Positions 23,609 through 31,203 of a DNA stretch of 64,000 bases are shown in pieces (the stretch's first letter is position 1; every line of letters begins with the position of its first letter). The translations under genes were made by a program, and so were the position numbers. Source of the stretch: JACVRW01 sp034664085 (lineage in GTDB: Bacteria; Actinomycetota; Thermoleophilia; Solirubrobacterales; Thermoleophilaceae); assembly GCA_034664085.1 (NCBI GenBank), contig JAXDII010000100.1, positions 39,374 through 103,373 of the forward strand, read 5' to 3'. The notes under the pieces are model-generated. The model was given only the letters and a program-made list of their open reading frames with translations. It searched no databases and was not told where the DNA came from.

Positions 23609-24862
23609 CTACGGCTGGAAGAGCTCTTCGGGGTAGAAGTACTCCACCAGCTCGAACTTCTCGCCGACCGGCTTCTCGACCGCGAACTCGGTGCGCGGGA
23701 CGCGCTCCGAGCCCTTGTAGGTCCGGGTGCCGGTCACCACCTCGACGTCCTCGAGGTTGTCGAAGGCGTCGCGGACGGCCTTCGGCTCCGTGGAGCCGGC
23801 GCCCTCGACGGCCGCCTTGATCAGGTCGGCGGCGTCACCGCCGAGCCCGGCGAAGATGCTCTCCGGGCGCTTGCCGTACTCCTCCTGGTACGCCGCGTAG
23901 AACTCCTCCATCTGGGAGCCCTTTTCGGCGAAACCGAAGGCGAGGACGTACGCGTCGATCGAGTCGAACGCCTTGCCGGCCTGGAACAGGATCGGCGAGT
24001 CGCTGGCGTAGCTCATGATCGCCGTGCCCTTGAAGCCCTGGGCCGCCAGCTCGCGCAGCGCCACGACCGAGTCCGGGATGTTCATCATCAGGAAGACGAT
24101 GTCCGGCGCCGGCTGCGTGTCGGCGATCTGCGTCATCTGCGCCTTGTAGGTCGGCGCGTTGTACTTGTAGTTCGCCTCACCGACGATCTTGCCGCCCTTG
24201 TTCTCGAAGTGCGACTTCACCGTGCTGGCGAGCGTGTCGATGTACGCGATGTCCTTGGAACGCATCAGGAAGGCGGTCTCGTGCCCCTCCTTGAGCGCCC
24301 ATTCGGCGATCGCCGAGCCCTCGGCGAACGTGCCGGCGGTGTTGAGGAACTGGTAGTCCCCGACCGCGGCCGGGAAGGTTGCAGCGCCCGCGCAGGCACT
24401 CAGCGTGGGGATGCCCTCCTGCTGCCCGACCTGGCCGGCGGGGATGCCGACGTCCTGGTCGCACGGGTTGATCAGGAACTGAGCCCCCTCGCCGATCAGC
24501 TCGCGAGCCACCTCGGCGCCACGCGCCGGATCGCTCTTGCCGTCCTTGATCAGCAGCTCGACCTGGTGGCCGTCGACGCCGCCCTTGGCGTTGATCTGGT
24601 CGACGCGCAGCTCGAGTGCCTGCCGGAACGGCTCCTCGAAGGGAGCGAGCCATCCGGTGAGCGCAGAGACGTAGCCGACCTTGTAGGGACCGGAGTCGGC
24701 GCTGGACTCACCACCGCCGCCGGAGCTGGAGCTGGAGCTGTCGTCCGACCCGCACGCGGCGACCGTCATCGCGACGATCGCGACGCTGGCCGTGATCGAG
24801 GCGAGCCTCGTCCATTTGCGAGTCAGGTCACGCAACCTGTCAAACCTTCCGAAATTCGTCAC
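23609..24862 (-). CDS. ABC importer solute-binding lipoprotein (Liv/amide type)
   Basis: 417-aa periplasmic-binding-protein type 1 lipoprotein. Signal helix ITASVAIVAMTVAAC ends at the lipobox Cys (~residue 37), followed by a Ser/Gly linker. The mature part has VGYVSALTGWLAPFEEP, IKDGKSDPARGAEVARELI and NPCDQDVGIPAG, as in Liv and urea/amide binding proteins. GTG 24862 with GGAGCGGAGA ahead. It is separated from livM by 110 bp with two stem-loops, which may let it be made in excess over the permeases. Ligand likely the substrate of the HyuAB pair downstream. Confidence 0.9.
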   Translation of the reverse strand: MTNFGRFDRLRDLTRKWTRLASITASVAIVAMTVAACGSDDSSSSSSGGGGESSADSGPYKVGYVSALTGWLAPFEEPFRQALELRVDQINAKGGVDGHQVELLIKDGKSDPARGAEVARELIGEGAQFLINPCDQDVGIPAGQVGQQEGIPTLSACAGAATFPAAVGDYQFLNTAGTFAEGSAIAEWALKEGHETAFLMRSKDIAYIDTLASTVKSHFENKGGKIVGEANYKYNAPTYKAQMTQIADTQPAPDIVFLMMNIPDSVVALRELAAQGFKGTAIMSYASDSPILFQAGKAFDSIDAYVLAFGFAEKGSQMEEFYAAYQEEYGKRPESIFAGLGGDAADLIKAAVEGAGSTEPKAVRDAFDNLEDVEVVTGTRTYKGSERVPRTEFAVEKPVGEKFELVEYFYPEELFQP

Positions 24863-24890
24863 TCTCCGCTCCTCGGGCGTTCGTAGTTGT

Positions 24891-24947
24891 CGGCCAGTGG
24901 CCGTGGTTGAACACGGGGTACTGCCTTCGAGCAGGTGAGAACCTGCT
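24891..24947 (-). promoter_or_regulatory. Two small stem-loops between livM and the binding-protein gene
   Basis: AGCAGGT-GAGA-ACCTGCT (24930-24947) is a perfect 7-bp stem with a 4-nt loop; CGGCCA-G-TGGCCG (24891-24903) is a second short palindrome nearer the start codon. No U-run follows either, so they are not classic terminators. In transporter operons such hairpins often set the relative mRNA level of the binding protein. Inference from position. Confidence 0.35.
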
Positions 24948-24971
24948 GGAAAATCGGTGACGCGAGGGGGC

Positions 24972-26027
24972 TCAAGAGGCCGCCTCCGTGCGGTCGCGGC
25001 GCCGCAGGCGCAGGCGGCCGGGCCACTCGTGGAGCTCCCACCGGCCGAGCAGGCCGCCAGGCAGGAACATCATCACGAGCAGGATGATCAGGGCGAGGAC
25101 GATCGTGGTGATGTGGGCCGCCTCGACGGTCAGCCCGCCCAGGTCGACGCTCCCCTGGATGCCGTCGAGCATCTGGGTGATCACGGTGATCCCGGCGGCG
25201 CCCACCACGGCTCCGGAAACCGTCGAGCCGCCGAAGATCAGCATCGTCAGGTAGACGATCGTCACGCTCAGGCCGAACAGGGCCGGCGACAGCGCCTGGA
25301 TGAAGGCCGCGTAGAGCCCCCCGCCGACGCCGACGATCGCAGCGCTCAGCGTCCAGGCCAGCAGACGCGCACGCTGGACGTCCACGCCGCTGGTGCGCGC
25401 CGCCAGCTCGTCGGCGCGGGCGGCCTCGAGCGCGATGCCGCTGCGGGAATAGCGGAACAGCAGCGCGATCAGGATCGCCGCCACGGCCGCCGCGAAGGCC
25501 CACCACATCGTGGTGAGCGCGGGGATGCCGTAGAAGGTCTGGGGCGCGAGCGTGATCGTCCCGCTGTTCGACAGCAGGTTCTGCACGATCACGAGGAGCC
25601 CGTAGGTCGCGATCGCGGCCGCCGCCCCGGTGAGGCGCACGAGCGCGACGCCGACCACGGCCGCCACGACGGCCGTGACCAGGAAGGCGATCAGCAGGGC
25701 GACGATGAAGTCGGGTGACACATCGCGCAGGAAGGCCGGCGCCTCGTCGAGCGATGTCGCCTTGATCGTCGGCGGCGTGATCAGGATGGCGACGACGTAG
25801 GCGCCGATCGCCATGAAGCCCACGTGGCCGAACGAGATGATGCCGCTCGTGCCCATGAAGATCTGGATCCCGACGACGACGACCACGCTGATCAGGAAGC
25901 GCGTGAGGATCGGCCCCGAGCCGGCGGGGTCGAAGGCCTGGAAGGCGAGCACGCCGATCAGCAGCAGGCCGGCCAGCAGCAGCGTCCCGGCCAGCGGCGT
26001 GCGCCACCACCTGAGCGTCGCGGACAT
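24972..26027 (-). CDS. livM: Branched-chain amino acid-type ABC transporter, permease LivM
   Basis: 351-aa permease with about nine to ten membrane helices and the LivM signature NLLSNSGTITL, SRSGIALEAARADELAARTSG (coupling loop) and LTMLIFGGSTVSGAVVGA. It ends in a basic tail (RLRLRRRDRTEAAS). ATG 26027 shares its A with the livH stop (TGATG). Forms the transmembrane channel with LivH. The long frame that continues upstream over livH is a shadow. Confidence 0.92.
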   Translation of the reverse strand: MSATLRWWRTPLAGTLLLAGLLLIGVLAFQAFDPAGSGPILTRFLISVVVVVGIQIFMGTSGIISFGHVGFMAIGAYVVAILITPPTIKATSLDEAPAFLRDVSPDFIVALLIAFLVTAVVAAVVGVALVRLTGAAAAIATYGLLVIVQNLLSNSGTITLAPQTFYGIPALTTMWWAFAAAVAAILIALLFRYSRSGIALEAARADELAARTSGVDVQRARLLAWTLSAAIVGVGGGLYAAFIQALSPALFGLSVTIVYLTMLIFGGSTVSGAVVGAAGITVITQMLDGIQGSVDLGGLTVEAAHITTIVLALIILLVMMFLPGGLLGRWELHEWPGRLRLRRRDRTEAAS

Positions 26028-26908
26028 CAGGCGGCCCTCGACTTGCTCGCAACCAGCCCCATCGGGCGCAGCACCACCACGATCAGCAGGACCGCGAATA
26101 CGAGCGTGTCGGTGTACGGAGTCACCGAGCCGGGCGCATAGGCCTGGATCAGCGTCTCCAGGGCGCCCAGCCCGAAGCCGGCGATCACGGCGCCGGAGAG
26201 GCTGCCGAGCCCGCCGATCACGACCGCGATGAAGCCCTTCAGCAGCGGCACCGTGCCGCCGTCGGGCTGGACGATGCCCGAGCTGGCGAACCAGAAGAAG
26301 GCGGCGACGCCGGCGAGCACGCCGGAGACCGCGAAGGCCGCGGCCACCACGGCGCCGGCCCTCACGCCCATCAGCCGCGCCATCGAGAAGTCCTCGGCCG
26401 CGGCGCGCAGCGCCACGCCCATGACCGTCCTGCGCAGGAACAGCAGCAGGGCGGCGAGCAGCAGGCCGGTCGTCACGATCGTGACCAGGTCGAGCAGCTG
26501 GACCCGTACGCCGAGCGCATTCACCGTCTCCCCCGTCCAGGCGGGGTAGTCGATCCGCTTCGGCTCGGCCCCGAACAGGATCTGGAAGGCGGTCTGCAGG
26601 ATGATCCCGACGGCCACCGAGGCGAGCAGCATCGCCGCGAGCGAGGCGGAGCGCAGACGGACGAACACGAGCCGCTCCAGCGCCAGCGCGCCCAGGGCGC
26701 TGGCGACCACGCCGCCGGCGAGCAGCGCGATCCAGACCGTCTCGCCGGACAGGCCCCACATCGCGTAGCCGGCCAGCGTGATCAGCTGCGCGTGCGCGAA
26801 GTTGACCAGCCCGAGCACGCTGAAGACGACCGCCAGCCCCAGCGCCACGAGCGCGTAGATGCTCCCAAGCGACAGGGCATTGACCAGCTGCTGTACGACG
26901 TCGCTCAC
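26027..26908 (-). CDS. livH: Branched-chain amino acid-type ABC transporter, permease LivH
   Basis: 293-aa permease starting at GTG 26908 (VSDVVQQLVNALSLGSIYAL), with eight or so helices, the typical LVNFAHAQLITLAGY near residue 35, coupling loop MGVALRAAAEDFSMARLMGV and LKGFIAVVIGGLGSLSGAVI. Starts 18 bp after livF and overlaps livM. Very standard LivH; only the substrate range is open. Confidence 0.92.
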   Translation of the reverse strand: MSDVVQQLVNALSLGSIYALVALGLAVVFSVLGLVNFAHAQLITLAGYAMWGLSGETVWIALLAGGVVASALGALALERLVFVRLRSASLAAMLLASVAVGIILQTAFQILFGAEPKRIDYPAWTGETVNALGVRVQLLDLVTIVTTGLLLAALLLFLRRTVMGVALRAAAEDFSMARLMGVRAGAVVAAAFAVSGVLAGVAAFFWFASSGIVQPDGGTVPLLKGFIAVVIGGLGSLSGAVIAGFGLGALETLIQAYAPGSVTPYTDTLVFAVLLIVVVLRPMGLVASKSRAA

Positions 26909-26925
26909 TCGCTCACCACCGTTGG

Positions 26926-27645
26926 TCAGAGCACCGAGGCGGTGCCGAGGTATGCGTCCTCGATCTCGCTGGCGGCGAGCTCGCTCGTGGGGCCCTGCTT
27001 GATGACCCGTCCTCCGGCGACGACGTAGGCGCGCTGCGCGTACGACAGCGCGCGGGAGACGTTCTGATCGACGAGCAGGATCGTGTAGCCCCGCTCGCGC
27101 AGGAGGGAGATCGACTCGAAGACGGTGGCGACGGTCTGCGGGTCGAGCCCCTGGGACGGCTCGTCGAGCAGCAGCAGGCGCGGTCCGCTCATCAGGGCGC
27201 GGGCGATCGCCAGCTGCTGCTGCTGGCCGCCCGACAGCAGCGTGCCGCCGGCGCTGGCCTTCTCCTTCAGGACCGGGAACAGCTCGTGCACCTGGGCCAG
27301 CCGCTCCTCCAGCGTCGCGCGGCTGCAGTGAGCCCCGCCGAGGCGCAGGTTCTCGGCCACCGTCAGTCCGCCGAAGATGCGGCGGCCCTCGGGACAGAGC
27401 GCGAGGCCGCGGCGCACGCGGCTCTCGGTCGAGCGCGCCGTGACGTCCTCGCCGAGGAACGTCACGCTGCCCGCCGCCGCGGGCACCAGGCCCATGATCG
27501 CGTGCAGCAGCGAGGACTTGCCGGCGCCGTTGGCGCCGACGATCGACACGAACTCGCCCTCGGCGACCTCCATGCTGACGCTGCGAACCGCGGGAACGCC
27601 GTGGTACTCCACGGTGACGTTCTCGACGCTGAGAATGTGCCCCAC
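26926..27645 (-). CDS. livF: Branched-chain amino acid-type ABC transporter, ATPase LivF
   Basis: 239-aa ATPase beginning at GTG 27645 behind a GGGGGAGGG site; a longer frame exists but lacks a site. Walker A GANGAGKSSL, LivF-typical LALCPEGRRIFGGLTVAENL, signature LLSGGQQQQLAIARAL, Walker B LLLLDEPSQGLDP. First gene of the ~13-kb operon that runs through livHM, binding protein, livG, hyuAB and three catabolic enzymes to 14694. Its leader carries the operator-like elements at 27661-27778. Confidence 0.93.
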   Translation of the reverse strand: MGHILSVENVTVEYHGVPAVRSVSMEVAEGEFVSIVGANGAGKSSLLHAIMGLVPAAAGSVTFLGEDVTARSTESRVRRGLALCPEGRRIFGGLTVAENLRLGGAHCSRATLEERLAQVHELFPVLKEKASAGGTLLSGGQQQQLAIARALMSGPRLLLLDEPSQGLDPQTVATVFESISLLRERGYTILLVDQNVSRALSYAQRAYVVAGGRVIKQGPTSELAASEIEDAYLGTASVL

Positions 27646-27742
27646 AGCCCTCCCCCGAAGGTTGTCCGTCTGCAGCTCCGCTACGCCGAGGCGGTGGTCG
27701 GCCAGACCCCGCCGACTCGGCACTCAAGGGCATTTCTGAACA

Positions 27743-27778
27743 GTTGTCCGAAGACTGACTTCGGTTGTCCAGAGATTC
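27743..27778. promoter_or_regulatory. Operator-like block upstream of the liv-hyu operon
   Basis: GTTGTCC occurs at 27743-27749 and 27764-27770, exactly 21 bp apart (two helical turns), with a third copy at 27661-27667. Between them CCGAAG-ACTGA-CTTCGG is a perfect 6-bp inverted repeat. The right end reads TCCAGAGATTC (27768-27778), an 11-mer found again, inverted, between the CoA-transferase and acyl-CoA dehydrogenase genes. The GntR gene lying between the two sites is the obvious candidate binder. Confidence 0.5.
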
Positions 27779-27994
27779 AATACCCAGTGATTGGAAGACT
27801 ATATGCCCGTTGTCAAGCCCTCGTCATGTCCCTGGCGCAGTGGGACATTCCGGGAGGCGCGCGACCGCCCCGCCGAGGGTGGCGGGCGGCTCAGGGACAG
27901 GCTCGGCGCGGCGAGGGCGGCGCCGCCGCGGTGGGCGGCCTCGTGGGCGAGCTCGCCGCCTGCGCTAGCGCCCTCCCGCCGTCCGCCGGCGAGT

Positions 27995-28037
27995 GTGGGC
28001 GCCCAGCGGCGCGCATATGACGCCGCTGGGCGCCCAC
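27995..28037 (-). terminator. Long perfect hairpin downstream of the GntR gene
   Basis: A 17-bp perfect inverted repeat (arms 27995-28011 and 28021-28037, core TGGGCGCCCA plus GCGGCG) with a 9-nt loop, beginning 28 bp after the GntR stop. No U-run follows on either strand, so it would be a hairpin-only terminator, as often reported in high-GC bacteria, or a transcription barrier protecting the liv promoter. Confidence 0.6.
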
Positions 28038-28065
28038 CCTTGCGTGGCTCGGGGCGGCGCCGGGC

Positions 28066-28800
28066 CTAGTTCAGCGACGGAGCTTCGTCGCGCAGGTGCG
28101 CGTATTCGCGCAGGTAGCCCTCGACCGTCAGCAGGTGGGCGCGCATCGCCTCGCGAGCTGCCTCGGGGTCACGGGCCGTGATCGCGTCGAGCACACGCTC
28201 GTGCTCGGGCAGACCGCGCTCCAGCCGCACGCGCGGGCGCGCGTGGGCGCCGAACGTGGCTGCCAGGGCGCGGTGGATCGGCTCGGTCATCCGCCCCAGC
28301 ATCGGATTGCCGGCTGCACGGACGACCGCACGGTGGAAGCTGACGTCGGCCTCGCGGTAGAGGTCCTCGGCGGCCGCGTTCTCGCGGGCCCGCTGTGCCC
28401 TCAGGCGCATCTGCGAGAACGCGCTCGCGAGCGAGTCGAGCGACTCCGGCGTCGCCCGCTCGGCGGCCAGGCCCGCGGCCTCGACCTCGAGGATGCGGCG
28501 GCATTCCGCGTATTCCCCAAGTACCGCGGCGGCGCGGCTGCCGCGCAGCAGCGCCTCCAGCACCTCGGGGTCGAAGCGGTCCCAGTCGTCCTCGGGCGTG
28601 ACCATGGCGCCACGGCCGTGGCGCACCTTGACCATGCGACGCTCCTCCAGCCCGCGCAGGCACTCGCGCGCCACGCCACGGCTGACCTCGAACTGCTCCG
28701 CGAGGTCTGACTCGCGCGGCAGCATGTCGCCTACCAGGTAGGTTCCGGCGGCGATCTCCCCAATTAGTACCCGCATGACTCCGCGGTGCAGCCGAGACAT
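28066..28800 (-). CDS. GntR family regulator, FCD (FadR-type) subfamily
   Basis: 244-aa regulator. Winged helix-turn-helix at about residues 8-72 (GDMLPRESDLAEQFEVSRGV, then ARECLRGLEERRMVKVRHGRG), then an FCD domain with EYAECRRILEVEAAGLAAER and ADVSFHRAVVRAAGNPML. An upstream frame is open, but ATG 28800 gives normal length and lies 6 bp after a -10-like TTAACT, suggesting a leaderless transcript. It stands between the liv-hyuAB operon and the CoA-ester genes; both promoter regions share TCCAGAGATTC, so it may coordinate them. Same strand as the CoA-transferase, 40 bp after its stop. Confidence 0.88.
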   Translation of the reverse strand: MSRLHRGVMRVLIGEIAAGTYLVGDMLPRESDLAEQFEVSRGVARECLRGLEERRMVKVRHGRGAMVTPEDDWDRFDPEVLEALLRGSRAAAVLGEYAECRRILEVEAAGLAAERATPESLDSLASAFSQMRLRAQRARENAAAEDLYREADVSFHRAVVRAAGNPMLGRMTEPIHRALAATFGAHARPRVRLERGLPEHERVLDAITARDPEAAREAMRAHLLTVEGYLREYAHLRDEAPSLN

Positions 28801-28806
28801 ACGATG

Positions 28807-28835
28807 AGTTAACTTCGCGCCAAGGCGGGTGTCAA
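28807..28835 (-). promoter_or_regulatory. Candidate promoter of the GntR gene
   Basis: Minus strand TTGACA (28835-28830), 17 bp, TTAACT (28812-28807). A second TTGACA lies 9 bp upstream (28844-28839) because CCTTGACAC is tandemly repeated. The -10 is only 6 bp from the ATG, implying a leaderless message. Confidence 0.4.
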
Positions 28836-28840
28836 GGGTG

Positions 28841-29974
28841 TCAAGGCCGTTCTCCCTCCGGCCCTCGTCCGGGCAGAGCAGGCGGAGCGCTGCGGTAGCT
28901 CGGCGGAGTCTCGGACAGGCCGATCGGGTTACGCGGGAGGCGCGCCACCGTGCCATCCGCGCGCGCGACGTCGACGATCGGCTCCAGTCCCAGCGATTCC
29001 GCCAGGCGGAACGCCGCCCCGACGTCGTTGACGCTGCCGGCGGGCACGCCGGCCTCCGTCAGCTCGCGCGCCCAGTCCTCCGCCGGGCGACGGGCAAGGC
29101 GCTGCTCGAGCTCCGCACGCAGCTCGTCGCGGTGGGCGACCCGGTCCTCGTTGCGGGCGAAGCGAGCCTGCTCGGCGAGCTCGGGAGCCCCGATGATCTG
29201 GCTGAGAGCGGCGAACTGGCGGTCGTTGCCGACGGCGAGCACGAGGTCTGCGTCCGCGGCACGGAACAGCTCGTAAGGGGCGATGCTCGGGTGCGCGTTG
29301 CCCATGCGCTCGGGCACGACGCCGGCGAGCGTGTACGCCGAGGCCTGGTTGACCAGCGCCGCGAGCAGCGACGACAGCAGGTCGACCTCCACGCGCTGGC
29401 CCTGGCCGGTGCGATCGCGGTGGCGCACCGCGGCGAGGATGCCGACGCTCGCGAACAGCCCGGCGAGCACGTCTACCAGCGCGACGCCGACCTTGTGCGG
29501 GTCCCCGTCGGGCGGGCCGGTGATGCTCATCAGGCCGCCCATCGCCTGGAGCAGGAGGTCGTACCCGGGGAGGGCCGCGCCCTCGCGGCGCCCGAACCCG
29601 GTGATCGAGCAGTAGATCAGCGCGGGGTTGCGCTCCTTCAGTTCCTCGTAGCCGAGGCCGAGCCGGTCCATCACGCCCGGGCGGAAGTTCTCGACGACCA
29701 CGTCGGCGCCCGCGGCCATCCCGCGCGCGCGCTCGCGGTCGCCTGCATCGGCGAGGTCGAGGGCGATGCTGCGCTTGTTGCGGTTGATCGCCTGGAAGTA
29801 GGTCGCCATCCCCGTCTCGTCGTACGGGGGGCCCCACGTGCGCGTGTCGTCGCCGGCTCCGGGGCGCTCGACCTTGACGACGTCGGCGCCGAGATCACCC
29901 AGCATCATCGTGGCGAACGGCCCCGCCAGGATGCGCGAGAAGTCGAGCACCTCTAGGTTATCGAGCGCAGCCAT
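28841..29974 (-). CDS. CaiB/BaiF family (class III) CoA-transferase
   Basis: 377-aa enzyme moving CoA between carboxylic acids. Family marks: VLDFSRILAGPFATMMLGDL (the R-ILAGP-GDLGADVVKVE block), ENFRPGVMDRLGLGYEEL containing the catalytic-region Asp, and CSITGFGRREG. ATG 29974 (MAALDNLEVLDFSR) chosen over a longer frame because it matches the family start. Divergent from the glutaryl-CoA-type dehydrogenase 42 bp away. Together they suggest activation of a dicarboxylic or short acid to its CoA ester followed by dehydrogenation and further oxidation. Confidence 0.92.
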   Translation of the reverse strand: MAALDNLEVLDFSRILAGPFATMMLGDLGADVVKVERPGAGDDTRTWGPPYDETGMATYFQAINRNKRSIALDLADAGDRERARGMAAGADVVVENFRPGVMDRLGLGYEELKERNPALIYCSITGFGRREGAALPGYDLLLQAMGGLMSITGPPDGDPHKVGVALVDVLAGLFASVGILAAVRHRDRTGQGQRVEVDLLSSLLAALVNQASAYTLAGVVPERMGNAHPSIAPYELFRAADADLVLAVGNDRQFAALSQIIGAPELAEQARFARNEDRVAHRDELRAELEQRLARRPAEDWARELTEAGVPAGSVNDVGAAFRLAESLGLEPIVDVARADGTVARLPRNPIGLSETPPSYRSAPPALPGRGPEGERP

Positions 29975-29990
29975 GTGATAGAAGCATAAA

Positions 29991-30009
29991 TCATCGAATC
30001 TCTGGATGA
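29991..30009. promoter_or_regulatory. Operator candidate between CoA-transferase and acyl-CoA dehydrogenase
   Basis: TCATC-N9-GATGA (29991-29995 and 30005-30009) is an inverted repeat in the 41-bp divergent gap. It contains GAATCTCTGGA (29996-30006), the exact complement of TCCAGAGATTC at 27768-27778 upstream of the liv operon. Confidence 0.45.
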
Positions 30010-30015
30010 CTTCCA

Positions 30016-31203
30016 ATGACGACTACGCCTGCCCGTAAGGACCCAATCCGCCCGAAGGACTTTCTCGGGCTCGACCACCTGCTCGACGACGAAGAGCGGA
30101 TGATGCGCGACACGGTGCGCGCGTTCGTGCGCGACCGCGTCGTCCCCCACGTCGGGGAGTGGTTCGAGAAGGGCGTCATCCCCGCCGAGCTGACGCCGGA
30201 GCTCGGCAAGCTCGGCGTGCTCGGCATGCACCTGGAGGGCTACGGCTGCACCGGCGCGAGCGCCACCGCCTACGGGCTCGCGTGCATGGAGCTCGAGGCC
30301 GGCGACAGCGGCATCCGCAGCCTCGTCTCCGTCCAGGGCTCGCTCGCGATGTACGCGATCCACCGCTGGGGCTCCGAGGAGCAGAAGCAGGAGTGGCTGC
30401 CGCGCATGGCGGCGGGCGAGGCGATCGGCTGCTTCGGGCTGACCGAGCCCGACTCCGGCTCCGACCCCGGCTCGATGCGCACCCGCGCCCGGCGCGACGG
30501 CAGCGACTGGATCCTCCACGGCCAGAAGATGTGGATCACCAACGGCTCCGTGGCCGAGGTGGCGGTGGTCTGGGCCAACACCGACGAGGGCATCCGCGGC
30601 TTTCTCGTGCCCAGGGGCACGCCCGGGTTCACGACCCAGGACATCCACGGCAAGCTTTCGCTGCGCGCTTCGGTGACCTCCGAGCTCCTGCTCGACGACG
30701 TCCGGCTGCCGGCCGACGCGCTGCTGCCGGAGGCCGACTCGCTGCGTGGGCCGCTCTCGTGCCTCAACGAGGCCCGCTACGGAATCGTGTGGGGCGCCGC
30801 CGGGGCGGCGCGCGCGTGCTTCGAGGCCGCGCTCGACTACAGCCTCGACCGCATCCAGTTCGACCGTCCGATCGCCTCCTTCCAGATCCAGCAGCAGAAG
30901 CTCGCAATGATGGCGCTCGAGGTCAACCGCGCCTCGCTGCTCGCGCTGCACCTCGGTCGCATGAAGGACGAGGGGACGCTGCGGCCGGAGCACGTCAGCA
31001 TGGGCAAGCTCGGCAACGTCAACGCCGCGCTCGACGTGTCGCGCAGCGCCCGCCAGGTGCTCGGTGCCAACGGCGTGACGCTCGAGTATCCGGTCATCCG
31101 CCACATGAACAACCTCGAGTCCGTCGTGACATACGAGGGCACCGCGGACATCCACGCGCTCGTCGTAGGCGGCGCGCTGACGGGCATCTCGGCATTTCGA
31201 TGA
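30016..31203 (+). CDS. gcdH: Acyl-CoA dehydrogenase, glutaryl-CoA dehydrogenase-like
   Basis: 395-aa FAD enzyme of the acyl-CoA dehydrogenase family. Seen: FGLTEPDSGSDPGSMRTRA, HGQKMWITNGSVAEVAVVWA, NEARYGIVWGAAGAARACFE, QFDRPIASFQIQQQKLAMM and the catalytic Glu in TYEGTADIHAL. The combination of ARYGIVWGA and YEGTADIH is characteristic of glutaryl-CoA dehydrogenases, which oxidise and decarboxylate glutaryl-CoA to crotonyl-CoA; the hydroxybutyryl-CoA dehydrogenase downstream fits that route. ATG 30016; the stop overlaps the next start as ATGA. Exact substrate is inferred. Confidence 0.85.
   Translation: MTTTPARKDPIRPKDFLGLDHLLDDEERMMRDTVRAFVRDRVVPHVGEWFEKGVIPAELTPELGKLGVLGMHLEGYGCTGASATAYGLACMELEAGDSGIRSLVSVQGSLAMYAIHRWGSEEQKQEWLPRMAAGEAIGCFGLTEPDSGSDPGSMRTRARRDGSDWILHGQKMWITNGSVAEVAVVWANTDEGIRGFLVPRGTPGFTTQDIHGKLSLRASVTSELLLDDVRLPADALLPEADSLRGPLSCLNEARYGIVWGAAGAARACFEAALDYSLDRIQFDRPIASFQIQQQKLAMMALEVNRASLLALHLGRMKDEGTLRPEHVSMGKLGNVNAALDVSRSARQVLGANGVTLEYPVIRHMNNLESVVTYEGTADIHALVVGGALTGISAFR

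Larger units (their letters stand above)
27646..28065. other. 420-bp gap between livF and the GntR gene
   Basis: No credible gene; short frames here lack ribosome-binding sites. It holds, from left to right, one GTTGTCC copy (27661), the main operator-like block (27743-27778), a possible livF promoter (minus-strand TATAGT at 27803-27798 with ATGACG 18 bp upstream), about 170 bp with nothing I can interpret, and a long hairpin (27995-28037) serving the GntR gene. Confidence 0.6.

Noticed and set aside
27791..28181. Several short open frames between livF and GntR
   Set aside because: No ribosome-binding sites, Arg/Gly/Ala/Pro-biased, and they run over a perfect terminator-like hairpin.
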